NCBI RefSeq assembly: GCF_032854445.1
Contig: NC_088295.1
Span: 74,366,028 to 74,430,027, forward strand
DNA: 64,000 nucleotides
Direction: 5' to 3'
DNA from: Liolophura sinensis
Lineage: Eukaryota > Mollusca > Polyplacophora > Chitonida > Chitonidae
A program made the translations under genes and the position numbers. Of this stretch, positions 1 through 12,900 are shown one piece after another. The notes beneath the pieces were generated by a model. It had not been told where the DNA came from, ran no database searches, and saw only the letters and a list, made by a program, of their open reading frames with translations. Positions within the stretch are counted from its first letter, which is position 1. The number at the start of each line of letters is the position of its first letter.

Positions 1-2950
1 GATGATCAAAACATTCGACGACACAGTGGCATCATGAATTCCAACACAAGACGACAATGAAGAGGTCAAAGTCCAGTATGATGACACTCTTTATTTCCAG
101 GTGTTTTTTTTTTTTTTGTTTGTTTTTTTTGTTTGTTTGTTGTTGGGATTTTTTGTTTTGTTTTTTGAATCCAAAATGCGGTCTACAGTGACGTCATTGA
201 TGGACACACATGTGTTATTATTACTTCTTAATGGATCGATTATAACCCGGGTTACTGTAACAAAGTTTAAAAGACAAGACAATCAGAGTGATACTGCATG
301 GAGCTTAACGGTCAGAAGTTGCTGAGTATCAGATTACTCCTAAAAGCTGGCTTGTGTGCAAACATCATGCTTCCCAATCCATATGCCGGCTAATCCTACA
401 ATTGTGCCATTTCAGGAGGGTTAAAGCGGAAAGCTGTGGCTTGCCATCGAGGGCTTTGTTCCAGAGAATGGCTACATCTGAGGACAGTAAGGCCTTCTGT
501 GGGCTGTCTCCCACTCGTCCAAAATTCCAGCGCGTCACGCTATTTGGATATCTATCATGCCGTTGTGACACCGGTAGAAACACAAGTCTTGGAGAGTGTG
601 AGGGGTCGTCTAAGATGGGAGGCGTAAAATTGATGACCACTGAGTCGGTGGCTGACACCAGCCGGCCAGACTATGCATGCGCATACGACTGCTTGGCTTT
701 TTTTCTCCCCTCACGTACAACTACTGTCTCATTAGGCCCAATTCCTGCCGACAGCTTCAGCCAAGAAGCCAAAGTCGTTTTTTTTCTTTTTTGAGAGGAA
801 GCCGAAAGTCAATACATCACTGATTTAATAAATTACTACAAGACAATGCCACTTAAACACACTCTCTTGCAGCGGAAACGTTTTATGTAGTTCCATACTT
901 AATCACGCCGCATTATGTCTGTCCAAACGGCACATTTAAATGGCATTTAGGTTGACATTGTAATACGTCAGATGCTCAGACTACATTTATAAAATTATAT
1001 TGCTTAATGTTGAGAGCATTTATGCACCAAAACGTTCTTTACTTTAAGTATACAACGCGCATTTCTATAACAACAAGAGAAAAGGCACCGCCTTGTCATC
1101 CTCCATCTTAAACCTTTCATGGGGACTTGATTTTAGAAAAGATATCGCACAAAATCGAGTTGGTAAGGATCATGAATGTTAACGTCTGCTTTCCATGTTT
1201 GTTGATTACTTTCTTTTTTTCTTTTATTATTTTTTTCATTTTGAAGAAACAGCGCAGTGAATTGTTAAGTTTGAAAAGTCAAGGCGTCATGCTAACAATA
1301 AATGTCAAGTATTAAATAAGATCGCCATATATTGTAATCACAGAAATCGTCGTAGAATTAAAGTTCCGTGTGTTCTTCTAGAAGGGCTATAAGGGGAATT
1401 CGACTTACAAAATTCATGTTGTTCACCTTCATTAATACATTCTTGATTGATGTGGAGTAGTAGCTATCATAGGTAAGGTGGTAAGAAATTGACAATGGTA
1501 TACGACGTTCGTATAGGCCAAGCCTATTATGTAAGACGTTGCTACATGATGACCAATCGACTTCCGCAGTGGCGATGATTATGAAGAAGGGAAATATTCC
1601 AGAATTTCCATAACGGAGGAGAAGAGTTAGACCGTCATCGATCGAACTGGAATTAAAATATTCACTCGGGGAGAGGGGAGTCAAAGAGCACCTGCTAGTG
1701 AGCGGGCAAGTCTCGGGGCGAGGGAAGCGGCTCCTCAAGATCTGCAACATGCATATGGCATCAGGCAATTTATTCTATTTCTGAACTTATGGCATTGAGG
1801 AGTCGTTTGCACCCAGTTCTGTGAGGCGTCACGTCTCTGCTAACTCACCACCATACACATCTCTAACGCTTGATTTACGACTTGCTTTTTTCTCACGTCT
1901 TTACGAGCGGTTTTTCTGTCATTTCGCTCGGCTCTGCTCCTGCGAGACACCATTTGGGGCTAACTCAATTGCAAACGTACCCCCGTGTCCCATAAAGCTC
2001 AATAAAAGTGAAGTGATGTCTAACAAGGGTGATATAAAAGTGAAAGGGATCTGTTTTCTGGCAATAAATCCTTGTCCAGGCTGAGGATGCTTCAGAAACC
2101 CCGCATGGCTTCTGATTTGTCCTTTTAATTCGGTCATGTTCATAAGGAATATCTTCTGACCGTGTGTTAGTTTTCAGCTCAGTACATCTAGCTATTAACC
2201 ATGAAGGAATGGTTGAGGAGCTAACAATTCTCAAAATATATAGCAACATGGCGGAGAGCTACCAGCTCCACATTTTATGTGCATAACACAGTGTACATCC
2301 AAATACACGACTGATGGCAAAATTCAATGTTTTGCGATGAAAGCGCATAATTAAAGTGCGTTGACACTTAAAAGTAAATATATAGACGAAGACGCTAACG
2401 ATTAACAGATCGGCTCAAGCCAATCATGCTGCGAACTCATAGGCATATAAGTGGCAATTATTGATCTTAAAATACAGATGCGCTAACAACTGGTTAATCG
2501 ATGAATCTGTCATATTATAAATGAAATAAAACCATTTTAAATATTTATCGATATTTCATGGAATGTTCTCTGGGTCTACAAAAATAGACTACAGAAAGTT
2601 TGATTGGTTAAAAACGGTCCTGTATTACTACAGGAGCATTGTACAGAAGATATCCCCATGTACAGAGTTTAGCCTCTTATTATTCCCTTGGGGATAGCGT
2701 GAGGATGTAACCATATACTAACAACTTGTTCAGATATGGCGCCAGTACTAGTTATTCCTCACGGTCCCGTGATAGTCATTTCTGGAAACTGGACAGACTC
2801 ACAGCAACACCAAACCAGGCGACACCAAGTCTTAGTATAAAGAAACAGACACGGCATATTCTAGTCAAAAGAAACTTTGTTTTCTGAAATAAAATTAAGA
2901 TTAGTGTGTTGTCCTTGAAATTATTGACCCAAAGCACACATTTAACAACA
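1..2950. other. Gene-poor spacer, no recognised gene
   Basis: I see no exon I can name here. A T/G-rich low-complexity tract lies at about 101-170. Open frames at 354-794 (+), 365-658 (-) and 1358-1768 (-) overlap one another or lack convincing splice signals and match no family I recognise. They may be chance frames, or terminal exons of a gene lying outside the window. Confidence 0.5.
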
Positions 2951-3160
2951 CCGGTCCACAAGATTATGCAAATGTTAATTGTTTACTAAGCGTGTATTTG
3001 AGATTGTCGTATATAGTCGAATACTGACCAACAGTTTAGTAATAAACATTGTCTAAGACAGGTTACTTTACTGTTCACGTAGTCTTACATTCGTTCACTT
3101 TACTGTTCACGTAGTCTTACACTCGCCCAAGATCATTTGTCTTCCACCAACCTGAACAGT
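2950..3160 (+). repeat. Dispersed repeat, copy 1
   Basis: About 210 bp closely matching 4979-5261. Both copies contain a shared stretch on Oct-like ATGCAAAT/ATGCAGAT, TAGTCGAATACTG and AATAAACATTGTCTAAGACAG, then a short array built on the unit TTTACTGTTCACGTAGTCTT (period about 31 bp), and end with GATCATTTGTCTTCCACCAA. This copy carries two units of the internal array; the other has about four. It is probably an interspersed element with a variable internal minisatellite. Confidence 0.75.
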
Positions 3161-4800
3161 CAGCACGTGGTAAAGTAACTTGCCGAAGGTCTGTGGTTTA
3201 ACCTTGACACTCCGGCTTCCTCCAGGCACGAAATGCCTTGGTACATGTAGCTGAACTTGCGCGGAACACTTGGTAAGTTCTGAGCTCTGCTGACTTTTTG
3301 GCAGGATAATTGATGACTTTCAGTGACGCGGTAAGATTCTATCGTTGTCTTTCGTAGTGCAAGAAGTACATTTCTTAAATTATTCGACTGTTATTGTATT
3401 TCTCACTCGTTCAAAAAGATAACACTGACATGGCGACAATCAGACTTGTAGGCGTAGAGCCCTCGCTTCTCGATCGATACCTAATTAAAACAGGTAAAAC
3501 CGCAACTAATCAAGCGATACCTCATTTGACAAACCATAGTCAACAGAGAACGATGCCATAGACCACTGTGCGCCGGCGAGGGTTGGTATGACTATCACGC
3601 GTTCAAAGTTAGGAATGAACTGAAACTGTGAGAGGTACGGCAGAACCACCTATAGCTAATTAATCAATCCATTCCTTGATTGTTTTAATTAGTAGCAGAA
3701 TGACTGGTTAAATCTATAAGTGACTGACTTTTGGATTTGTCGAAAGCCCAATGATTAGTTAGCTATGAACAGTTATTGTGGTTGATTGATCCATTGGTTA
3801 ATGACTGTTAGCTATGATTAATGGACTTACACCAACTATTTGATCTACTGATTGATGATTAGTTAGCCAAAGATGACTGATAGAAAACCAGAGGTAACAT
3901 TAACTAACCACCAATCTCTTTTTCTTCCATTTTGACCTGCGTGCGTTATATGCTGTGACTTTAAATTTCCTTGTCAACTCAATGACAGAGTCAGCAAAGG
4001 TTTATTTCACCTTTAAATGTCAATGGGTATTTTTTGTAATTCTGCACAGTTTAACTACTATTATAAAGACTTTCTTTAAAACACGTCACAACCTTCCCGG
4101 CACATTGCTCGTGTCAAAGCGTAAAGTAACCTGCAATTTCCATGATGTATTTTTCACTTGTAACAGCATTAAGAGGCACTCTAGCAGGATGCGCTGGATA
4201 ATGAATGAACCCCCAATGTGGTTAACTATTATCTTCTAACACACTCTAATCCAGTCATTCCCAGGTCAAAGAGAGCTTAAAAAACGGCTCTAATGTTAAT
4301 TTATAGCGTGCACGTGTGGTTCAAGAGAAAGCGAAAACAACGACTTCAGAATTCTTCTGACACTGTTCCGGCTCTCTCACTATAAGTAGGCAGCAATTCG
4401 AATAAGCTGTTTTGCGAGGGTTTGTCATTAATTACGAGCAGCTGCCCCGTTGAAGACGCCCCTGAAAACATTTATATGATACTTTCTTGTGTAATATTAC
4501 TGTAATGCGGTATTATGTATACTGTGTATTATGCTTTATCCATCAATGCTAAATGAAACAAAAACAAGAAAACATTATTTCCTTCCTGATTTTCCCCTTT
4601 TCATTATTAAGTAGAATAGCAACATAGTTCAACAAGTAGCAATTCTTTACCAATATCAGGGGGTAAAGTTTAAATTCGTGTACCGTTCAACATTTTTTCC
4701 AATAAGGAAGGGGAGCGGGGTTCAGTACGATGTTGATAAGGATGGACTGGGAATATACTGATTGCTGATTGAAAAGACACCCATATATATGACAGACAAA

Positions 4801-4855
4801 GAGTTTGTCGGGGTGGGGGTGGGGGGTGGGGGGGGGGGGTGGGGGGGCGGCGTTA
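4801..4855 (+). repeat. G-rich homopolymer tract
   Basis: A run of G interrupted by single T and C bases, about 50 bp long. Such tracts can form quadruplexes and are prone to sequencing-length error. Confidence 0.9.
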
Positions 4856-4978
4856 ATGTGACAAGAGAAAGACTTGCTTCAAAGTGTTGTAAATTTAAGA
4901 CATGTAACGATGATTAGAAGATATTCCATTGTAACATTATCATATGTCAAATTAAATTAATTATAAAAATGTTATAAC

Positions 4979-5261
4979 TCCAGTCCACAGGATTATGCAG
5001 ATGTTAATTGTTTACTAAGCGTATATTTGGGATTGTCGTATATAGTCGAATACTGGCCAAAAGTTTAGTAATAAACATTGTCTAAGACAGATTACTTTAC
5101 TGTTCACGTAGTCTTACATTCCTCCACTTTACTGTTCACGTAGTCTTACATTCGTCCAGTTTAGTGTTCACGTAGTCTTACATTCCTCCACTTTACTGTT
5201 TACGTACAACGTTCACGTTACACTCGTCCAAGATCATTTGTCTTCCACCAACCTGGACATG
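4979..5261 (+). repeat. Dispersed repeat, copy 2
   Basis: Second copy of the element at 2950-3160, in the same orientation. It has about four units of the TTTACTGTTCACGTAGTCTT array, the last degenerate, and the same GATCATTTGTCTTCCACCAA end. The copies lie about 2 kb apart, so this is either a segmental duplication or two insertions. Confidence 0.75.
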
Positions 5262-5496
5262 GTTAAAATGAATGTTGGCTAAGAATTATGAAAATGTTAC
5301 AAATGTTGTAATCAAATTTTATTTTATAAACTGCAAATAACCATTACTTTGTATAGCATTCTAAGAAGCTTGCACGCAATATTTAACATGTATCATTTTA
5401 ACACTTAGAATGAATGATTGTGGTTTAAAGTTACTTAGGTGATAATGTAGCCATGTTGTCACCACTTTACATAAAATTTTACACCTTTTAACATTT

Positions 5497-5640
5497 GTGT
5501 TTTATTTATTTGATTGGTGTTTTACATCGTACTCAAGAGTATTTCACTTATGCATTGGCGCCCAGCATTATGGTGGGAGGAATGTACGGCAGGCTACTGG
5601 GTCAATCCTCTGGCGTGCTAACCACTCGGCCACAGTGGTT
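5497..5640 (-). repeat. SINE family 1, partial
   Basis: Starts with the reversed tail (TTTATTTATTTGATTGGTG), then the core words GTACTCAAGAGTATTTCACTT and CCAGCATTATGGTGGGAGG, and ends in a remnant of the tRNA-like head (GTGCTAACCACTCGGCC). The central part is deleted. Orientation is given by the (AAAT)n tail lying on the left, so the element reads on the minus strand. Confidence 0.8.
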
Positions 5641-8013
5641 TGTGTTCAGATATAAACGAACTGCCTTTCCACTCCCCAAGCAATTTGGTATTGCCCTGCA
5701 GAGATAGGAAAGCTTGTTCATGAGGTGTGAAAACTGGTGAACGTTTGGCTTACAGATATTATCTCGCGGTCACACTGAGCTTCCAGTACACAAAACCACA
5801 CCAGGCCTTTGAACCACAAAAGAGATCTGATCAGACTCTTGAGGTGTTACCGATACCTGAAAGCAACTTCCATGTAATTACAGGTGAGCAAAGTACCTGT
5901 CAGGTACACGAAGCATGTTTTTTTTTCTTTTTCAAAACATCACAGCGTACCTTGGTGCGATCCCGCGTAAGGACGGCCGAGATTAAAGGGGTTCTTACAG
6001 GTGTAAACTTAATCTGCGTTTGAAGGGCTGCACCTTCACCGGCATTGTGCACATCTTGTGTAGCATTATAAGCTTCTCTGCCAGGATTGATCTTGCACGA
6101 GTTCTTTGTTCGGTTACCTGCATTATCAGTCGGATCAATTAATACGCCTTCAATAATGTAACTCCGCAACGTTCTGCCTAAAGTTCCGGCGATAACTCTG
6201 GTTAAGTAGCCCAAGACAGAACATTGCATGCGCATATAGCCTATGCATGTAGTTATAACGCCAGTCCAAGGGCGATCATCGAGTAAGCCTCCATATGCAT
6301 TATTGTTTTAGCCAAAACATTTACATACACCTCAAGATAGTAATAGCTGCATTGACCATACAAGCGCCCTGTCACCCAAGTTCTCTATGCTAAGTGTAGG
6401 CCTTCTCATATATTTGTATATTGTTAATACAAACAATATTACACTGACAATACAGACACATTGCTGAACGAATTAACCCAGTCGAGCTAGTATTAAAATT
6501 GTTTTTTCTTTCTATGGTACGTGTATGCACTGAAAATATAACTTTCCTATCAATAACTTCCAATCATAAAAACTTCATCACATAGCTTTTCACAGTGAAT
6601 TCTGAATTTGCTTTAAAAGCTGTATAGCGAAGACAGTATAAATTAAAATACGTATACTGCAAACTTCATTTCGAACATTTTTAAATGTGGTTTTCTGTAT
6701 GGGCTGACAATCCGAATAAGGGAATAGAGGCCTACATTTATTTTACCAAAATTAAAAGTTATTAAGAGTATCTCCAATTTGCCGTGATTAAAAAGGTGTA
6801 TAAGACCATCCACGCAGCAAGACAAACTGTCCTATCCCCAACCCCACCAGATTATACTTGTATCATTGTGAGAAACTTGGTGCTATATAACTTGCCTGGT
6901 AGGGGTGGAGAGCGATGTGCAGGGTCCACGGTTCGAAGTCCTGCTAGAAGGGCCAACATAAATACAAAGTTAAATCCCAAGCCATAAGACGCAGATCATT
7001 TATTATAGTTATATATAGAAGTAGCCTTTAATTTCTACAAAGAGGTAAATGAATAGGCCTATGCCTGTAACATATAGCTTATAATCGTCCCTCATCTGCA
7101 TTATTTTGCATTCGGTATTCGTTTACAAGAGCAGTGTCTCGTTTCTTCGGAACAGCAAATTTTTGCAAAATGGACACAAGTGAAAGGTCGAAAGGTCACG
7201 TGCAGCCTCCTTCCAGATAAGATGCGGGTGACACGTGTTTCTCTGACAACAACCTTGAATCCACTTAGCTTCCATCTGATTGGTCGCTGTGATGAGCGCG
7301 TGCCACGGCGGGCACGATCGACAGTCGACATGAGGCGACAGGTGTGCTTCAATGACCTGCGCACACACATTATATAACTATCTGATTGAAAATGTAACTT
7401 TACCGGCAGATCTGGTTTAGCCAAATGATGGTGCAACTAGGTCAGTTGCATTGTTTCTTCGTTCTTTGTGAAATATCACGACATAAGCCAGGTTTACACT
7501 TCTATGTTACCATTTCATAACAGTATTCTATTGTTACAAAAAATACAAAGACAGCTACCTTCGTAGCAAGAAGCTTAAAACTGCAGTTAATGAAAAAAGG
7601 GGCTGGTGTGTAACAAATAGTTTTTCTTGCAAGTCCAGGTAACTTCTTTTGAACTGTTTTAGATTGCAGCAGAAAAGCTATTATGGTTATACTACATATA
7701 GGTATGAAAAGAAACTATTTGTTTTAATTATTTAATTAATTATTTTTTTGAATGGCGTTTTACGCCTCACCGATCGATGGTTTATGAGAATAGGATCAAA
7801 AGGGGTTTAAGTTCTCAGAACACAACGCTTTATTTTCACCATGTTAAAGTTTAAACACCAAAGGTCCAAAAATAAGCTTGAAATCAAATAAAAACCCGCT
7901 CTGTGCGATCGGTGTGGAATGTGACATTGTTTCTTCCAGGTAACGCCTAGAAAACCCTGTTTGGGCGTGATGCCTGATGGTACATGTCTGATGGTACATG
8001 TACAGGTTTAATG

Positions 8014-8045
8014 GTGTCTATACATGTACATGTACATGTACATGT
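8014..8045 (+). repeat. (ACATGT)n microsatellite
   Basis: Alternating TACATG units repeated about five times. The motif is self-complementary. Short copies of the same palindromic word occur at many places in the window. Confidence 0.8.
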
Positions 8046-9469
8046 GTGTCTTCGCCATCGATGCCGTTCAAGTGAACAACACCATACACGTAGGGCCTAC
8101 AACATCTACATACAAGTAGGCCTACGTAGACGAACATGTACATTCATGTCGGCACGGGAAGGTCCCTATACCGCATGTCTGTCACAATCTGAATAAATGT
8201 AGGTGGAAGAAGATGGCACTGGAGGCTATGGGTGGCATATGGGGTGGGAACATGTATATAGCCATGAATCTTGTGGGGGTGGAGAGGGGAGTTGGACAAA
8301 TGGACGTTGGTGGTGAAGTTGGCTGGGCGGCCGACTGCACTCCGGCTTCCATTTGACCATAATTTACTATCTGATTGGAAAAACTGCACAAAAGAAACAA
8401 ATAATTGCTCTTCCGTGTACCTTATGTACAGGGCAGGTCTGCTTTCACATAGGGACTACCATACCTTAAGCAAGCCAAATATATATACCAAAACGTTTCT
8501 AATGTGTGATTACACTGGGAAAGACTTAGATGAGGCTTTGAAAGCATTTGAAAGTGCCTGTACCCTCGGGTTGGATACATAACAGACGTCACTCTGATTG
8601 AAATTATTCATTTGTTGCCAAACTCAAGTCATCTCTAAACGCATACATCACGGATTTCCTTTTCATTTTGATAGATTTAGTCCTCAGTTAGCCTCATTCT
8701 AGCACTGAATTTTATTTTTAAAAAGAGAATTATTTTATTGACATAGGCGGATCTTGCTTTTAGCAGCAGACTTTTACGGTTTCTGTGAATTAATCTACAT
8801 ACTGAATATGTGCCTTGTAAAATAATGAATATGTCTTCATCAAATTTCACTTTGTTAAATATGATTTGCATCAAAATACATGTCCTTACGTTTTACTAGC
8901 TGAAACCAGTGACTTAGTAATCACTGCGTGTGTTGAAAGTGGGGTGGCCATCTTGACCACACATTGTGGCTGAAGTTGCCCAGCACTATAATTCACCATA
9001 TATTCATAATTTAATAGGGAAAAATACATTTTCTTACCTAAGGTAGGTCTAGTGCGTCCGGATAAACTACTTTTGACACTGGTTTAAGTATGGCGATTGA
9101 ATATGTCAAATGATGATCATGGTAACACTAACGTGTGAAAATCGACCCACTTTACGGTACCGTATAGGCTACATGTAAATGTACACAACAATTGACCTCC
9201 GAATTTACGACCTTTCCATATAGCTGGATAAACCGATGCCAAGGACATCGTCGTTTCATCTGAGTGCCATGCATCGCTCTGTAGCCTTCTTTCATGCCGA
9301 CTAGTCGTCGCTCATGTCAAGATGTTACGTGTAAGCCTATGACGTCAATTCAGCTGTATAGTTACCGGGTCCCTAATTCTTGCATTGGCCGCGGTAGCCC
9401 TACCTGTACTGCAAAACTAATGGGCCCATATTCTCCACGTAATTTAGTCTGACTCACAGCGCTATATAG

Positions 9470-9705
9470 GGGTCTAGGCCTATAGCCACCCGGAAAGTAG
9501 GCCTGCAGGCCTATATTTAGGCCTATATCATTGTCGCTCGGTCGATTTGAGTTTTTTTCTTTTGGTACCAACAGGCCGATTGGCACATAGGTCTAGCTAC
9601 ATGTATATAGGCCTAGGCTTAGACTTAGGCCTACGCTTAGGCCTATGTAGGTAACATAGGCCTACATGTAGGCCTAAATCGTGAATAAAGGCCTACGCTA
9701 AGGTT
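9470..9705. repeat. AGGCCTA-motif cluster upstream of HIBADH
   Basis: About ten copies of the palindromic word (T)AGGCCTA lie within roughly 230 bp, irregularly spaced and on both strands by symmetry. The cluster ends about 210 bp before the HIBADH start codon. It may be a decayed low-complexity repeat or a regulatory cluster; the sequence alone cannot tell which. Confidence 0.6.
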
Positions 9706-9915
9706 ACATGTTGGGGGTCAACACAACCAAATGAATACGGTCTAAATATTTCTTGAGACTGTACCGATACAGTGCATTTCCTTCTGTGTCGATTTTCCAG
9801 TATAGGTAGGCTTACCTTATTACTGTAAGCCTAATCGAACTACTCGTGGCTTAAGGATGAGAAATACGTCAATGCGGCTAAGAATACATCAACCGGCTTT
9901 AGAGGAGAGCAAAAG

Positions 9916-12900
9916 ATGGCAGCGCTGAAAAGAACAACCGCTTTGCTCCTTGGTTCAAGATGTCAGAAGATACTTTCTGCTTCGAGAAGTTTCTCTTGTT
10001 AGTACCTACATTGTGCGCTTTTTGTCACTGGAAAACCATAGTACATTTGATAAGCCCCTGCGTTGCTACGCGGTAGTGTCGAATACTGGACCCGCAATGG
10101 TGTCAGCGTCAGGGTTCTGCTTTTTTTATTCAGTGTAGTTTTACATACACAAAAAGGCATTGTGCGGTCGCTGTGAGTTCAAGTCCAGCTCATGCTGGCC
10201 GCCGTCGTATAAGTGAAATATTCTTGAGTACGGCGTAAAACACCAATCAAATAAATAAATCAAAAAGGCATTGGCTTTAGTCCGAAGACTTTTGAAATAG
10301 GCCTATGCTATGTTACGTTATGTATTCTAGGTTGTATGTTAAACCTAAATATGCCCCTTGCAGCACCGATTACATGTACAACAACATGGAATCAATGCGA
10401 CAAAACCCCAAAAGACACGGAATACAGATCATAAAAGGAATCAGATGGACAGCTTTCTGAAAGCTTCAATGTTTCAGAAGTAACACCTGTTCAAATAAGT
10501 AAAATTTCGTGAACAAATGTTTGAGTCTTTTCACTGAGTCGAACAACGAATAAAGGACATGCAGTTGATATGCCGTGAGATATTTGTTGACTTGTATCAC
10601 TCTCACTACACACTAGTGAAACGGACTGCAGATTGCCAGGGAGGCAAACGTTTGTCAGTAAACAAAGGAATAAATTTCAGGCAGTAAGGAGAGGTAGATA
10701 GGTAGTTACATATATGTTTGTGGAAAAGGGTAGCTGTGTTATGGACGCTCGTATTTCAGGACATCTCACTAGATAGCCTTTAAGGGTCATGGTGGCATGT
10801 AATCATGAATTAATCTTGATACATGCACATAATGACATTTGTTGTAGATGCACCTAAACCACATTGCTGTCTATTCTTTCAGTTTGTTTTCAACGGCCAG
10901 ACAATTTATGAGTTTTGTTTTGTTTGTTTCAGCTTCTCCGCCATCACAAGTAAGTATGAACCCAAGAATGACACATAATTTAGACACAAAAATTCGCCTC
11001 CTTGATTTTTGAGATGTTTGTCAGGATTTGGAAAAGATGAAGAAATTTTAGTTACAAAATTTTGAAAAATGCTATTAATTGGTAACAAGCAGTAGCAAAT
11101 GTAAAGGTTTGATTCTCAAAACTTTCTAACATCGTTGAAAATTATGTAAAAAAGTAAAGGTTTATATCCCTATATTTTCAGTCCAATCAGCCCCCAGTGG
11201 GTTTCATCGGCCTGGGGAACATGGGTAACCATATGGCTCGCAATCTGATGAAGAATGGTTATCCTTTGGTGGTGTTTGATGTGGTGGATGAAGTCCTCAA
11301 TACGCTCAAATCTGTGGGTAGGTCACAAACAAAATGTCTGCTCAGCAGTTTAGCGGGACCTGTTAGAGGACAAGCAGTTGCATAGACCAGCTGCCCTCTG
11401 AAGAATGAGTTCTAATGGAAGAATATGTTATGGTACATGTATCGTATATTTATTTAATTGACTGCTGTTTAACACATAATCAGGAATTTTCCAGTTATAC
11501 CATGGCAGTCAGTATTAGGAGTGAAAGAAACTGGAGTGCACAAGGAAACACCACCAGCCATTGGCAGCTTACTGACAAACATTTCCACATGTAACATACA
11601 GATGTGTACTTAACATTAGTGAAAGATAAGTGGTCTTCAGTGCCCGTTGGAAGTGTTTAAAGGGTCACACAAGCGCTGTTTTCTGTCATTATGACTCCAT
11701 GCTGGTAAATTTGTTTGGTATCTGTACACAAGGCTGTATTTCTTCCTCTCAAATCTCAGACCACCTTCGGCCCAAACAGCAATCACATTACTTTAGATGT
11801 GCTTATACTTTAACTGCAGAATGACAAAAAAATCCAATGTTTGATAAAGTATTCTTTATTTATTGCCTGTGTGTATATTGAAGGAAGTAATAGTCTTTTC
11901 TTGTAAGTGTGTGGTTGTGAACATCCGCTAGTCTTAACCAAGGGAGATAACTATGCATTCATTAATGCCTGTATTGGATGAATTGCTGTTCATATATAGA
12001 AGCTCCATGAAATTTTTGTAGACTACACTTTCCAGCGCTATGTATTCCTCCTCTTGTCCTTGTGAAGTGCATGATTACGGGTTCTATTCAGAAAATAAAT
12101 AAGTACTGGTTAGAAAACCTGTGTTTATGAATAGTGGCATGATCGAGGGCTTCAAGTTTGTTACCATTATGCTCATATGTAGATTTGTTGCACATTCCAG
12201 GTGCAACAGTGGCTGGATCTCCAGCAGATGTGGCCGCTCAGGCTACGACGATAGTAACCATGTTGCCGTCCAGTCCTCATGTGAAGGAAGTGTACACAGG
12301 TGACAGTGGAATCCTGAAGTAAGGCTGGATGGACTCAAGCTGAAGTTTTGAGTTTGAAAAGAGAAAAAATTTACTGTAATGATAATGTTTTCTGCTTCAG
12401 AATGAATGGTGTTTCTGTTCTTACTGGACATAGCTTTAGTATAAGTAGCCTGTAAAGTAGAAGTTGTGTGGATCATATTTTCTTAAAAAAGAATGAAAAG
12501 GTGACTGAAAGCAAAAAAAAATGATTTAGTTAATACATGTAGTTGAGAGTAGTATGAAAAGAATAGGTAATCTGATTAGTTAAATCACAGTATCTCAGGG
12601 AAAGTATTTTTCCAAAGAATCTGTCTGACAAAGGAATCTGTCAACGGAAACATCATTATTAAAGTTGTTTAATGAGCTTAACAATTATGCACTTGTTAAT
12701 TTAACTGTGGGATAATTTATATGGAGTTCCCAAATAGGATTGCAGTAAGTTCAAGGCCAGGTCGTGCTGGCTTCCACTGTGACCATACGTCGGAAGGTCT
12801 GCCAGATACATACGGATTGTTGTGGGTGTCCCCCAATATAATGCTGGCAGCTATCATATAAGTGAAATATTCTTGAGTATGACATAAAACAATAATCATA

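Noticed and set aside
354..794. Open frame of 146 codons (+) overlapping one of 97 codons (-)
   Set aside because: The two frames overlap, neither shows a domain, signal peptide or supported splice sites, and codon content is unremarkable.
1358..1768. Minus-strand frame of 136 codons
   Set aside because: Long for chance in AT-rich DNA, but no recognised motif, no splice context and no poly(A) signal tied to it.
6898..6955. B-box-like GGTTCGAAGTCC suggesting a tRNA or SINE head
   Set aside because: No acceptor stem, no anticodon arm and no SINE core next to it.
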